Assembly (NCBI GenBank): GCA_035555315.1
Contig: DATMGU010000037.1
Location: forward strand, 48,078 to 112,077
Length of the DNA stretch: 64,000 nt
Source of the DNA: DATMGU01 sp035555315
GTDB taxonomy: Bacteria; Pseudomonadota; Alphaproteobacteria; ATCC43930; CGMCC-115725
Direction of reading: 5' to 3'
The translations under genes were made by a program, and so were the position numbers. The notes below the pieces were generated by a model that did not search any database, was not told the origin of the DNA, and worked only from the letters and a program-made list of their open reading frames with translations. The stretch's first letter is position 1. Every line of letters starts with the position of its first letter. This document shows, one piece after another, positions 27,360 to 36,645 of this stretch.

Positions 27360-28232
27360 GTGTCGTTCAGTCTGGTCGCCCCCACCGTGATCAACGGTCT
27401 GACCATGGGGGCGATCTACGCGCTGGTGGCGCTCGGCCTGACGCTGGTCTACGGCGTGCTGCACATCATCAATTTCGCCCATGGCAGCCTGTTGATGCTG
27501 GCGCTCTATGCCGTCTATTTCCTGCACAGCCAGGTCGGCATCGATCCGTATCTGGCGATCCCGATCGTCGGCCCGGCTTTCTTCGTCATCGGCTATGTCT
27601 TGCAACGCGGCGTGATCGGCCGGGCGAGCCACGGGCGGGAGCAGACCGTGCTGCTGGTGACCCTGGGCCTGGCGCTCATCATCGATAATCTGGCGTTGTA
27701 TTTCTGGTCGGCGGACACCCGCACGCTGGACCTCGCCTATGCCTTCGAGACGATCGATCTGGGCGTGGCTCTGGTGCCGGTGCCCCGGGCGATCGCCTTT
27801 GCGGCGGCTCTGCTGGTGGCCGGTCTGCTGTGGCTGGTATTGGACCGCACCGATCTTGGCAAGGCGATCCGCGCGGTGGCGAAGGAGCGGCAGGGCGCCC
27901 GCCTCGTCGGCATCAATGTCGACCATATTCATGCGTTGTGTTTCGGCATCGGCACCGCGACGGTCGCGGTCGCCGCGGCGATCCTGCTGCCGGCCTTCTA
28001 CGTAACCCCGCAGGTCGGCTACACCTTCGTCCTGGTCGCCTTCACCACCGTCGTGCTGGGCGGCATGGGCAGCTTCGCGGGTGCCCTGGTCGGTGGTTTG
28101 CTATTGGGGGTCGTCGAAGCGTTGGGCGGCTTATGGTTCGGCGAGAGCCTGGGCGAGATCGCCATCTTCGGCTTGTTCATTCTGGTGCTGCTGTTCCGCC
28201 CGACCGGGTTGTTCGGCACCAAAGCCGCTTGA
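27360..28232 (+). CDS. livH: Branched-chain amino acid-type ABC transporter permease LivH
   Basis: A 290-residue inner-membrane permease with about eight helices. TMGAIYALVALGLTLVYGVLHIINFAHG at the N-terminus is diagnostic of LivH, and VVLGGMGSFAGALVGGLLLGV marks the coupling region near the C-terminus. GTG start at 27360, 4 bp after the binding-protein stop. Confidence 0.92.
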   Translation: MSFSLVAPTVINGLTMGAIYALVALGLTLVYGVLHIINFAHGSLLMLALYAVYFLHSQVGIDPYLAIPIVGPAFFVIGYVLQRGVIGRASHGREQTVLLVTLGLALIIDNLALYFWSADTRTLDLAYAFETIDLGVALVPVPRAIAFAAALLVAGLLWLVLDRTDLGKAIRAVAKERQGARLVGINVDHIHALCFGIGTATVAVAAAILLPAFYVTPQVGYTFVLVAFTTVVLGGMGSFAGALVGGLLLGVVEALGGLWFGESLGEIAIFGLFILVLLFRPTGLFGTKAA

Positions 28233-29242
28233 TGGTGCCAACCTCGCCCAGCGCCGTGGTGTCGAACCGGGTGATGACGCCGCACCGGCTGTTGGCTGTG
28301 CTGCTTGTCGTGACCTTATTGGCGGTTCCGTTCGTCGTGCAGTCCAGCTTTTGGCTGACCTTCTGGACGATGACATTGTTGGCTGCCGTGCTGGGGCAGT
28401 CTTGGAACATCTTGGGCGGCTATGGCGGTCAGTCGTCGTTCGGGCATGCGGCGTTTTTCGGCACCGGCGCCTATGCGGCAGCGATCCTGCAGGTGCGTTT
28501 CGGTGTCGATGCCCGGCTGGCCGCGATCGCCGCGATCGGCTTCGGGGCGATCGCAGGGGCGGCGATCGGCATGCTCAGCTTTCGCTATGGCTTGCGCGGC
28601 TCCTATTTCGCGCTGGTCACCATGGCTTTCGCCGAGGTGTTCCGGATCATCGCCGTCGCCTGGCCACTGACCGGCGGCGGTGCCGGGCTGAACGTGCCGC
28701 TGCATGCCGGGGCCGCCACCCTGCAATTCGTCGATCGGCGGGGCTATTACTGGGCGGCGCTGGCCCTGGTCGCGATCTCGATCGGCCTCGCCGCCTGGCT
28801 GGAGCGGTCGCGATTCGGCGCCTGGCTAGTCGCACTGCGCGAGAACGAGGCGGCGGCCCAGGCGCTCGGCATCAATATCTTCCGGGTGAAACTGGGCGCG
28901 ATCACGCTCAGCGCCGCACTCGCGGCCTCAGCCGGTGTCTTCTACACGCAGTACTTCCTCTACCTCGACCCGGGTATCGCCTATGGGCCCGGCTACTCGA
29001 TCGAGGCGCTGCTGGGTCCGATCATCGGTGGCACCGGTACGGTCCTCGGGCCGCTGATCGGGGCGATCAGCCTGCATCTGCTGGGCCGGTTGGCGACCGC
29101 CGCCACCGGCGGTGCCCCTGGCCTCGACCTCGCCTTCTACGGTGTCTTGCTGATCGGCATCTTGGCCTTCCTGCCGCGTGGCCTGACGGGACTCGGCGCC
29201 GGCGTCAACTGGCCCTCCGCATGGCGGCGGTCGCGTGGCTGA
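28232..29242 (+). CDS. livM: Branched-chain amino acid-type ABC transporter permease LivM
   Basis: A 336-residue permease, second half of the heterodimeric channel. SWNILGGYGGQSSFGHAAFFGTGAY and later GTGTVLGPLIGAISLHLL are LivM signatures. The ATG at 28232 touches the livH stop; an ATG at 28271 is an alternative. It overlaps livG by 8 bp. Confidence 0.92.
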   Translation: MVPTSPSAVVSNRVMTPHRLLAVLLVVTLLAVPFVVQSSFWLTFWTMTLLAAVLGQSWNILGGYGGQSSFGHAAFFGTGAYAAAILQVRFGVDARLAAIAAIGFGAIAGAAIGMLSFRYGLRGSYFALVTMAFAEVFRIIAVAWPLTGGGAGLNVPLHAGAATLQFVDRRGYYWAALALVAISIGLAAWLERSRFGAWLVALRENEAAAQALGINIFRVKLGAITLSAALAASAGVFYTQYFLYLDPGIAYGPGYSIEALLGPIIGGTGTVLGPLIGAISLHLLGRLATAATGGAPGLDLAFYGVLLIGILAFLPRGLTGLGAGVNWPSAWRRSRG

Positions 29243-30017
29243 CGGCGGCGACGCGGCGCCAGCCCTGTTGGAGCTCGCCGGCGTCAGCCGGCGCTTTGGC
29301 GGGCTGCTCGCCGTCGACAGTGTAGCCCTCCAGGTGATGCAGGGCGGCATCGTGGCCCTGGTCGGGCCGAACGGCGCGGGCAAGACCACTCTGTTCGCGT
29401 TGATCGCCGGATTCCTGAAGCCCGATAGAGGCCGCATCCGTTTCGCCGGGCGGGACATCGCCGGACTGGCGCCGCATCTCATCTGTCGGCGGGGCCTCGC
29501 CCGCACCTTCCAGATCGTCCAGCCCTTCGGGGCGCTCAGCGTGCGTGAGAACATCGCGGTCGGCGCGCATCTGCGCCATGCCGGTCGGCGCGCCGCGCTG
29601 GCACACGCGACCGCGATGGCCGAGCGGGTCGGCATGGCGGGGATGCTCGACCAGCCGGCGGCGGAACTCACCATCGCCGGGCGCAAGCGGCTGGAACTCG
29701 CCCGCGTCCTCGCCACCGGACCGCGCCTGTTGCTGCTCGACGAGGTCATGGCCGGCCTCACCCCGCCGGAGATTGCGGCGATCGTTCCCGTGATCCGTGG
29801 TCTGGCCGATGACGGTCTCACCATCGTCATGATCGAACATGTCATGCAGGCGGTGGCGTCGCTCGCGGACGAGGTCCATGTGTTGAACCAGGGTAGGCTC
29901 ATCGCCCGGGGCAGCCTCGCCGAGATCGCAGCCGATCCGGTCGTGGTCGAGGCGTATCTGGGTCACGGGGCGGCGGCCAAGTTGGGCGGGGGAACAGCGG
30001 GGGTGGGCGGTGGCTGA
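29235..30017 (+). CDS. livG: Branched-chain amino acid-type ABC transporter ATPase LivG
   Basis: A 260-residue ATPase. Walker A is GPNGAGKTTLF (about residues 44-54) and Walker B is LLLLDEVMAGLTPPE. The usual LSGGQ signature reads LTIAGRKRLELARVLA, a form seen in LivG-like proteins. The C-terminal LGHGAAAKLG tail is also LivG-like. GTG start, overlapping livM by 8 bp. Confidence 0.92.
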   Translation: MADGGDAAPALLELAGVSRRFGGLLAVDSVALQVMQGGIVALVGPNGAGKTTLFALIAGFLKPDRGRIRFAGRDIAGLAPHLICRRGLARTFQIVQPFGALSVRENIAVGAHLRHAGRRAALAHATAMAERVGMAGMLDQPAAELTIAGRKRLELARVLATGPRLLLLDEVMAGLTPPEIAAIVPVIRGLADDGLTIVMIEHVMQAVASLADEVHVLNQGRLIARGSLAEIAADPVVVEAYLGHGAAAKLGGGTAGVGGG

Positions 30018-30723
30018 GCCGCTGCTTCAGGTCACCGGGCTTGCCGCCGGCTATGGTGCACTGACCGTGCTGCACGGCATCGATCTCGCGGTGAAACAGG
30101 GTGAGATCGTCGCTGTGCTGGGCGCCAACGGGGTCGGTAAATCCACCCTCAACAACACGCTGTCGGGCCTGATCCGGCCGACCGCCGGCAGCATCCGGTT
30201 CGATGGCGAGGAGATCGCCGGCGCTCCCAGCGAACGCATCGTGGCGCTGGGTCTGACTCAGGTGCCCGAAGGCAGGCGGATCTTTCCGAACCTCACCGTG
30301 CTTGAAAATTTGGAGTTGGGCAGCTATCGCCGTGGCCGGCCGCATCGGGCGCGCAATGTCGAGCGGGTGCTGGCGCTGTTCCCACGACTGGGCGAACGGC
30401 TGGGCCAAGCGGCCGGGACGATGAGCGGCGGTGAGCAGCAAATGCTGGCGATCGGCCGTGGTTTGATGGCCGAGCCGCGTCTGATGGTGCTGGACGAGCC
30501 CTCGCTTGGTCTGTCGCCGCTGCTGGTCGAGGAGATGTTCGCGCTGATCGGCGCCATCAACCGCGACGGGATGGCGGTCATCCTGGTCGAACAGAACGTC
30601 GTGCAGTCGCTCGCCATCGCCGGCCGTGCTTATGTGCTGGAACATGGCATGGTCGCGATGGCGGGACCGGCCGCCGACCTCGCCGCCGATCCCCAATTGC
30701 GGCGTACCTACCTCGGCCTGTGA
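30010..30723 (+). CDS. livF: Branched-chain amino acid-type ABC transporter ATPase LivF
   Basis: A 237-residue ATPase. Walker A GANGVGKSTL, signature MSGGEQQMLAIGRGLM and Walker B LMVLDEPSLGLSPLLVEE are all intact. Ends LRRTYLGL, the standard LivF C-terminus. GTG start, overlapping livG by 8 bp. Confidence 0.93.
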   Translation: MAEPLLQVTGLAAGYGALTVLHGIDLAVKQGEIVAVLGANGVGKSTLNNTLSGLIRPTAGSIRFDGEEIAGAPSERIVALGLTQVPEGRRIFPNLTVLENLELGSYRRGRPHRARNVERVLALFPRLGERLGQAAGTMSGGEQQMLAIGRGLMAEPRLMVLDEPSLGLSPLLVEEMFALIGAINRDGMAVILVEQNVVQSLAIAGRAYVLEHGMVAMAGPAADLAADPQLRRTYLGL

Positions 30724-30733
30724 GGATTAGACG

Positions 30734-31354
30734 ATGAATTTCGCCTTCGACGATCCGCGGCGTACCGCCCTGGTTCTGGTGGATATGCAGAATGATTTTC
30801 TGCACCCGGCAGGCGCTTATGCGCGGGGCGGGGCCGGGGCATCGGCCATCGCCGCCTTGCCGGAGCGGCTACGGCCGGTCACCCAGGCGATCCGCCGCTG
30901 GGGCGGGTCGATCGTCTCGACACATTTCACCCTGGTACCCGACCGCGGCGGCGAGCCGCTGATCCAGCCTCATCTGAAGGCGCTGCGGCCGTTTCTCCGC
31001 AAGGGCGATTTCGCGCCGGGCAGCTTTGGTCACGCGTTGATCGACGACCTCGCACCGACGGATTTCGCCATCGAAAAGGTCGCTTATTCTGCGTTCTATA
31101 TGAGCCGCATGGAGTTCGTGTTGCGGCGCGCGGGCATCGATCGGCTGATCTTCGCCGGCATCGTCACGAATGGCGGCGTCGCCTCCAGCCTGCGGGACGC
31201 CCATGTCCGCGATTTCGAAACGCTGCTGCTGAGCGATGGCTGCGCCGCGTTCAGTGATGCCGCCCACCAGGCGACCGTGGCCTCGCTCGGCACGGTGGCG
31301 CCGCTGTTGAGCTGCGCCAAACTGCTGACGGCGTTGGCCGGCGTTTCAGCTTAG
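30734..31354 (+). CDS. Isochorismatase-family hydrolase lacking the catalytic cysteine
   Basis: A 206-residue protein of the isochorismatase/cysteine hydrolase fold. Two residues of the classical triad are present: D17 (LVLVDMQNDF) and K115 (AIEKVAYSAF). The nucleophile is not: where amidases read TNxCV, this protein reads TNGGVASSLRDA with glycine at 148. True isochorismatases also have Gly there, so the chemistry may be a non-covalent hydrolysis. It begins 10 bp after livF and is the last gene of the importer operon, so it probably acts on the imported compound. Its stop overlaps that of cysA. Confidence 0.82.
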   Translation: MNFAFDDPRRTALVLVDMQNDFLHPAGAYARGGAGASAIAALPERLRPVTQAIRRWGGSIVSTHFTLVPDRGGEPLIQPHLKALRPFLRKGDFAPGSFGHALIDDLAPTDFAIEKVAYSAFYMSRMEFVLRRAGIDRLIFAGIVTNGGVASSLRDAHVRDFETLLLSDGCAAFSDAAHQATVASLGTVAPLLSCAKLLTALAGVSA

Positions 31355-32397
31355 GACTCGCGAAACACCCTTACCCGGCGTGCCGTCCAGCTGACCGGGC
31401 TGCCGATGCTCATGCCGTTCAGCTGATCGGCCGGCAGTTCTGCGGACAGAACGCCGTCCTGGTCGATCAAGGTGATCCGGGCGCGAGCCCCGACGACCGC
31501 GATGTCACTGACCCGCGCGGTCGGGACGCTATCGGTGGCGGGCGCCTGAGTGAGATCCAGATCATGCGGTCGGAAGAAAGCGACCGCTGAACCGTCCGGC
31601 AGGGCGATCCCTTCTGCCACGGCCACACCCGATCGGGTTGTCGCCCGGCCTGCCATCACATCGACGGCCAATCGGTTGGATTGGCCCAGGAATTCGAACA
31701 CGAACGGGCTGACCGGTGCCGCGTAGACCTCGGCGGTCGGGCCGGCCTGTTCGATCCGGCCGTCGCGCATGATGACGATGCGGTCGGCGATCTCCAGCGC
31801 CTCGTCCTGATCGTGGGTCACGAACAGGCTGGTGATGCCCAGCCGCTTGTGCAGGTCTTTCAGGAAGCCGCGCAGCTCCTCCCGTACCTTGGTGTCGAGG
31901 GCGCCGAACGGCTCATCCAGCAGCAGGATGCGAGGCTCGACCGCCAGCGCCCGGGCGAGGGCGACGCGCTGCTGCTGGCCGCCCGACAGCTGCGTCGGAT
32001 AGCGCCGCTCCATGCCCGGCAACTGCACCATGTCGAGCAGCTCGGCTACCCGTCGGTCGATCTCGCGGCGATTGGGCCGAGTGCGGCGCGGCCGGATCTC
32101 CAGCCCAAAGCGGATGTTACCGGCGACGGTCATGTGCCGGAACAACGCATAATGCTGGAACACGAAACCGATGCCCCGGTCGCGGGGGGCGATGCGATGC
32201 GCGTCCCGGCCGTCGATCTGTAGGCCGCCCGTATCGGCGAATTCCAATCCCGCCAGGATGCGCAGCAAGGTCGTCTTGCCCGAACCCGAAGGGCCAAGTA
32301 AAGCCACGAACTCGCCATCGCCGACCGATAGGTCGATATCGCTCAAGGCCGCGGTGCTGCCGAACCGGCAGCAGATGCCGCGTAAGTCAATCGACAT
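31351..32397 (-). CDS. cysA: Sulfate/thiosulfate ABC transporter ATP-binding protein
   Basis: A 348-residue ATPase. Walker A GPSGSGKTTLLR, signature LSGGQQQRVALARALA and Walker B ILLLDEPFGALDTKVREELR are complete. A C-terminal regulatory TOBE-like domain begins near residue 240. It is the last gene of the cysPTWA operon and powers sulfate import for assimilation. Confidence 0.93.
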   Translation of the reverse strand: MSIDLRGICCRFGSTAALSDIDLSVGDGEFVALLGPSGSGKTTLLRILAGLEFADTGGLQIDGRDAHRIAPRDRGIGFVFQHYALFRHMTVAGNIRFGLEIRPRRTRPNRREIDRRVAELLDMVQLPGMERRYPTQLSGGQQQRVALARALAVEPRILLLDEPFGALDTKVREELRGFLKDLHKRLGITSLFVTHDQDEALEIADRIVIMRDGRIEQAGPTAEVYAAPVSPFVFEFLGQSNRLAVDVMAGRATTRSGVAVAEGIALPDGSAVAFFRPHDLDLTQAPATDSVPTARVSDIAVVGARARITLIDQDGVLSAELPADQLNGMSIGSPVSWTARRVRVFRES

Positions 32398-32401
32398 AGG
32401 G

Positions 32402-33286
32402 CTACCGCTTCGCCAGAGACTGTGTGAGAGCGTCGCCCATGCGCCATTCCATGATGTTCTTCAGGACCAAACTGACCAGCGCCAACAGCGCCAGCAGGGC
32501 TGCCACGGAGAATGCCGCGGAGAAGTTATAGTCGTTGTACAACACCTCGACATGCAGCGGCATCGTGTTGGTGACGCCGCGGATATGGCCCGAGACGACG
32601 GAAACGGCGCCGAATTCACCCATCGCCCGGGCGTTGCACAGGAGCACGCCATAGAGCAGGCCCCATCGGATGTTCGGTAGGGTGACTCGCCAGAAGACCT
32701 GCCAGCCGTTGGCACCCAGCAGGATGGCGGCTTCCTCGGCTTCCTGCCCTTGCGTTTCCATGACGGGGATCAGCTCGCGTGCCACGAAGGGCAGGGTTAC
32801 GAACAAGGTGGCCAGCACGATGCCCGGCACGGCGAAGATCAGTTTGATGTGATGCACCTGCAGCCACGGACCAAGCAACCCGTGCAGGCCGAACAGCAGG
32901 ACGTACACCAGTCCGGAGACGACCGGGGAGACGGCGAAGGGCAGATCGATCAGCGTCACCAGTAGGCTGCGGCCGCGAAACCGGAATTTCGCGATCGCCC
33001 AGGATGCGGCCAGGCCGAACACGACGTTGAGCGGTACCGCGATCGCCGCCACCAGCACGGTAAGCCGGATCGCCGCCAGGGCGTCCGGGTTGGTGATGGC
33101 ACCGAATGCAGACATGACGCCGTTGCTCAGCGCCTCGACGAAGATCGATACCAGCGGCACGACGAGAAAGGTCCCGAGAAACGCGACCGCGAGCAAAATG
33201 AGCAGCCAACGAGCGATGCTCGGCTGCCGTGAATGCCCAATCGTCTGTTCCGTGAAGGCTTGGCGAGGGATGGGATCAGAAGCCAA
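32402..33286 (-). CDS. cysW: Sulfate ABC transporter permease CysW
   Basis: A 294-residue permease with about six helices. FAVSPVVSGLVYVLLFG, the coupling motif EEAAILLGANGWQVFWRVTLPN and RAMGEFGAVSVVSGHIRGVTNTMPLHVE are CysW hallmarks. It overlaps cysT by 11 bp and precedes cysA by 4 bp. Confidence 0.93.
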   Translation of the reverse strand: MASDPIPRQAFTEQTIGHSRQPSIARWLLILLAVAFLGTFLVVPLVSIFVEALSNGVMSAFGAITNPDALAAIRLTVLVAAIAVPLNVVFGLAASWAIAKFRFRGRSLLVTLIDLPFAVSPVVSGLVYVLLFGLHGLLGPWLQVHHIKLIFAVPGIVLATLFVTLPFVARELIPVMETQGQEAEEAAILLGANGWQVFWRVTLPNIRWGLLYGVLLCNARAMGEFGAVSVVSGHIRGVTNTMPLHVEVLYNDYNFSAAFSVAALLALLALVSLVLKNIMEWRMGDALTQSLAKR

Positions 33287-34145
33287 GGCGCTCGCGGCTC
33301 ATCTGTTGCAGTCCGTTGATCGTCAGCATGAACAGGAAAGAAACCGCCAGCATCACGGTGCCCAGCACGGCGGCGCCAATGTAATCGAATTGTTCAAGCC
33401 GGGTCACGATCAGCAGAGGGACGATTTCCGAGATCCCCGGCATATTGCCGGCGATGAAGATGACCGAGCCATATTCGCCGATACCCCGCCCAAAGGCGAG
33501 GGCCAAGCCGGTCAGCAGCGCCGGGAACAGCTGGGGTAGCAGGATGCGCCGGAAGATTTGTCCCGGGCGGGCGCCGAGAGTGGTCGCCGCCTCCTCGACA
33601 TCCCGGGTGAGATCGGCCAGCACCGGCTGGACCGTCCGAACGACGAACGGCAGGCCGATGAAGGTAAGCGCCACCAGAATGCCGAGCGGGGTGAACGCCA
33701 CCTGGATACCGGCGGCGGCCAGGGGGGCGCCGAGCCAGCCGGTATCGGAATAAAGCCCGGTGAGCGTGATGCCGGCCACGGCGGTCGGCAGCGCGATCGG
33801 CAGGTCGACCAGTCCGTCGAGCAAACGGCGACCGGGAAAGCGATACCGGACCAGCACCCAGGCGACCAGCAGGCCGGCCGCGGCATCGATCACGGCCGCG
33901 GCGAAGGCGATGCCGAAACTAGCCCGGAACGCGGCCAGCACACGCGGCGATGTCACGATCTGCAGCAGGCCGTGCCAGCTCACACCGCTTGCCCGCAAGA
34001 CCAGAAACGCAAGCGGGATCAGAACGACGAGCGACAGATAGGTCATCGTGAAGCCGAGCGTCGGGACGAATCCCGGCAGTGGCCCGCGATGGCGGCGTCG
34101 GACCACCCCGGTACCGGCGGCCCTCTCTGAAACGGTAACGGCCAA
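33276..34145 (-). CDS. cysT: Sulfate ABC transporter permease CysT/CysU
   Basis: A permease of about 289 residues. LPGFVPTLGFTMTYLSLVVLIPLAFLVL opens the family region; DLPIALPTAVAGITLTGLYS and GRGIGEYGSVIFIAGNMPG follow. The start is uncertain: TTG at 34145, two bases after the cysP stop, or GTG at 34106, which would give a leader of the usual length. The longer open frame upstream runs inside cysP and is not used. Confidence 0.88.
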   Translation of the reverse strand: MAVTVSERAAGTGVVRRRHRGPLPGFVPTLGFTMTYLSLVVLIPLAFLVLRASGVSWHGLLQIVTSPRVLAAFRASFGIAFAAAVIDAAAGLLVAWVLVRYRFPGRRLLDGLVDLPIALPTAVAGITLTGLYSDTGWLGAPLAAAGIQVAFTPLGILVALTFIGLPFVVRTVQPVLADLTRDVEEAATTLGARPGQIFRRILLPQLFPALLTGLALAFGRGIGEYGSVIFIAGNMPGISEIVPLLIVTRLEQFDYIGAAVLGTVMLAVSFLFMLTINGLQQMSRERLGF

Positions 34146-34147
34146 CG

Positions 34148-35176
34148 TTATTTTCCGGCCTGATAGATCTGGTCGAAGATCCCGCCATCCGCGAAATGCT
34201 TGGCCTGCGCCGCCCGCCAGCCGCCGAAATCGCCGTCGATCGTCACCAGGTTCAGCTTCGGGAACTGATCGGCATATTTTTCGCCGATATCCTGGGCACG
34301 CGGACGGTAGAACCACTTCGCCGCCAGATCTTGACCTTCCGGCGTGTAAAGGAAGCGCAGATACGCCTCCGCCTGACGCCGCGTGCCGCGACGATCGACG
34401 ACCGCATCGACGACGGCGACGGAGGGTTCCGCCAGAATGCTGATCGATGGGGCCACGATTTGCAGACCGTCCTTGCTCATTTCCCTGGCGGCGAGGAAAG
34501 CCTCATTTTCCCAAGCCAACAATACGTCACCTTGGCGGCGTTGTGCAAAGGTGATGGTCGAGCCGCGGGCGCCGGTATCCAGCACGGGGACGTTCTTATA
34601 GAGTGCCGCGACGAATGCCTTGGCCTTGGCCTCGTCATTGTCATTGGCGCGCAATCCGTAAGCCCAGGCCGCGAGATAGTTCCAGCGCGCGCCGCCGGAG
34701 GTCTTGGGATTTGGCGTGATCACCCTGACCCCGGGTTTGACGAGATCGTCCCAATCCTTGATGGCTTTCGGATTGCCCTTGCGCACCAGGAACACGATCG
34801 TTGAGGTATAGGGTGCGGAGTTGTCGGGCAGGCGCTTTTGCCAGGCCGGATCGATCAGCTTGGCCTGCTCGGCGATTGCATCGACGTCCCAGGCCAGCGC
34901 CAGGGTGACGACATCCGCCTCCAGCCCGTCGATCACCGCCCGCGCCTGGGCGCCCGATCCGCCATGCGAGCTGCGGATGGTCAGATCCTCGCCGGTTTCG
35001 CTCTTCCAATGCGCGGCGAAGGCCTTGTTGAATTCTCCATAAAACTCGCGGGTTGGATCGTAGGACACGTTCAGCAGGACGGTCTCCGCGCGGGCGTGCT
35101 TCGGCATCGCGGCCAAGGCCGCGCTCATCAGGGCGAGTTGGGCGAGACGGCGTCGGGTAACCGGAAATGCAGGCAT
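34148..35176 (-). CDS. cysP: Sulfate-binding periplasmic protein
   Basis: A 342-residue binding protein. The N-terminal signal peptide runs to about residue 30 (MSAALAAMPKHARA). Mature-region marks are LLNVSYDPTREFYGEFN, SHGGSGAQARAVIDGLEADVVTLA and PNPKTSGGARWNYLAAWAYG, which are the anion-binding blocks of the CysP/Sbp family. It is first in the operon, 177 bp from the next minus-strand gene. No CysB-type regulator is adjacent. Confidence 0.93.
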   Translation of the reverse strand: MPAFPVTRRRLAQLALMSAALAAMPKHARAETVLLNVSYDPTREFYGEFNKAFAAHWKSETGEDLTIRSSHGGSGAQARAVIDGLEADVVTLALAWDVDAIAEQAKLIDPAWQKRLPDNSAPYTSTIVFLVRKGNPKAIKDWDDLVKPGVRVITPNPKTSGGARWNYLAAWAYGLRANDNDEAKAKAFVAALYKNVPVLDTGARGSTITFAQRRQGDVLLAWENEAFLAAREMSKDGLQIVAPSISILAEPSVAVVDAVVDRRGTRRQAEAYLRFLYTPEGQDLAAKWFYRPRAQDIGEKYADQFPKLNLVTIDGDFGGWRAAQAKHFADGGIFDQIYQAGK

Positions 35177-35352
35177 GACAAGGGACCTCCGTCGTGAAGG
35201 AGCACGAAGCCACATAGGGTAACGGTTGAACATGACGTTCGTCTGGCGCTTAAACGCGCCGCGCAATGGATCAGGCGCTGGCGAGCTTCGACACGCGGGT
35301 CTTCCGCTGATCCTCGGCGCTCAATTGCGAATGGGTATCGAGGTTGGGTGGA

Positions 35353-35568
35353 TCAACAACGTTGTTCTGCCAGTCGCCTTTGGGTGGCCGCCACCACATG
35401 GCGCAGGCATTCGGGCGTCACCCCGTCGCGGCGCATAATCGCGTGCATCACCGTGTCGTCGAACAGCTCGTCCAGCGACGGCTCGATGCCGGCATGGGCG
35501 AAAGGTTGGTCTCGCCGGGAGGTCCGAACGGGAGAAGTAATCGGAAAAAGTGTCTTTCTGGCCGGCAT
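35353..35568 (-). CDS. Small conserved-looking hypothetical protein
   Basis: A 71-residue protein; the second half (PSLDELFDDTVMHAIMRRDGVT with PECLRHVVAATQRRL) has the composition of a real helical domain and resembles short uncharacterised alphaproteobacterial proteins. The ATG at 35568 has a GGAG site nine bases upstream. Function unknown. The moderate confidence reflects its short length and overlapping open frames on the other strand. Confidence 0.45.
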   Translation of the reverse strand: MPARKTLFPITSPVRTSRRDQPFAHAGIEPSLDELFDDTVMHAIMRRDGVTPECLRHVVAATQRRLAEQRC

Positions 35569-36065
35569 GCTCTCTGCTCCATCCCTTGGGGCCGCGGCGG
35601 CAAACGACCGTCGTGGCGGATCGTGATGGGCGGGATCGTCTCTGCTGGAAGGCGAACCGACCCCGCCGCAGCTGCATCGGGCGTCGATCGCCTCGCTTTA
35701 GCCGCACTTATAAAGCGCCCGCAAGCTGTTGCTCAAATCGGCGCTGAACCGACCCTAGCGATCCTCACCGGAATGTCAATATATTTTCTTATTGGGCGAT
35801 ATGACGTCGGCTTGGAGTGCGCAAGAGCCGTGCTGGACGGGCGGACCACCGCCGATTGAAGGCATCAAAGCGCTCGGCGAAAAAAGGGCGGGGATGGACG
35901 GCGCGTGCATTACGTAAAATCAACAATCCGGCAAGCGACCTGGAACCATCTGGCGAGCCCTGCGTTTTTAGGGGTTGTGACCTAAGTGGAGCAACGCTAT
36001 TCCCGGTATGGATTTTTTTGTGCGGTGCGCTATATAATGCTCATCGAAAGATTGACGAGGCTGCC
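35569..36065. other. 497-bp region without a convincing gene
   Basis: Open frames here are arginine/serine-rich and have no family features or ribosome sites. The GC content drops after 35760, with AT-rich words such as ATATATTTTCTTATTGGG near 35780 and TATATAATGC at 36031, which may be part of the promoter of the next gene. I see no RNA structure or repeat. Confidence 0.5.
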
Positions 36066-36641
36066 ATGAGTATGGTGTGGATAGAGTCCTCGCAGGAGCA
36101 TGGCTTTAAAGAAGTCAAAGGCGGCTTCGTCTATTATCCCTTTGGCCATTTGTTTCATGGCTTTAAAGTCACTCAGGCTCAGCATGACGAAATAAAGCGA
36201 CTGCAGGGTCGCTATCTCGAACATTTCGGCATCGCCGCGGTGTTCTTTCTGATCCTATGGCCGTTCTTGCGCCGCTTGTTCGTGCCATTTCCGATACCTT
36301 ACAATATTTTGAGCGGCCCGCTGGGGTTGTTAACGGTGATGTTGGTGCTGCTGATATGGCAGCAGATAATGATCCGACAGATCCTGCGCAACTGCCCGGT
36401 CAGCGATGTCCAGATGACGCTTGCCGATCGCCGTCGCAGCGTCGCGGCGGTGACTTCCGATGGGCGGCTATGGATCACCATGATCGGTTCGGGCGTCATG
36501 ACCGCCGCCTGTCTGGTGCTGGCGATTGGCAGCGCTGTGATCGGCGACTCGTTCCTGAGCATCGGCGGCACGGCGGCGACCGCGCTGTTTGGTTGGTCTC
36601 TGGCCGAATCGATCGAGGTCTTTCACCTCAAGCTCAAATGA
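36066..36641 (+). CDS. Four-helix membrane protein of unknown function
   Basis: A 191-residue protein. After a soluble N-terminus with YYPFGHLFHGFKVTQAQHDE come helices at about 54-75, 82-103, 136-158 and 162-182. The N-terminal block resembles a small family of uncharacterised bacterial membrane proteins with a Y/F-P-W/F-G motif. The ATG at 36066 is chosen because upstream frame sequence is low-complexity. It lies alone, followed by a strong hairpin. Confidence 0.6.
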   Translation: MSMVWIESSQEHGFKEVKGGFVYYPFGHLFHGFKVTQAQHDEIKRLQGRYLEHFGIAAVFFLILWPFLRRLFVPFPIPYNILSGPLGLLTVMLVLLIWQQIMIRQILRNCPVSDVQMTLADRRRSVAAVTSDGRLWITMIGSGVMTAACLVLAIGSAVIGDSFLSIGGTAATALFGWSLAESIEVFHLKLK

Positions 36642-36645
36642 GCTG

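Noticed and set aside
30734..31354. Nicotinamidase feeding the nicotinate pathway
   Set aside because: It lacks the catalytic cysteine and the Asp-x-His metal-binding motif of nicotinamidases, and it is in the Liv-type operon, several kilobases away from the nicotinate genes.
35569..36065. Short plus-strand frames in the gap before the four-helix membrane protein
   Set aside because: They are Arg/Ser-rich, lack ribosome sites and overlap one another; no supported gene.
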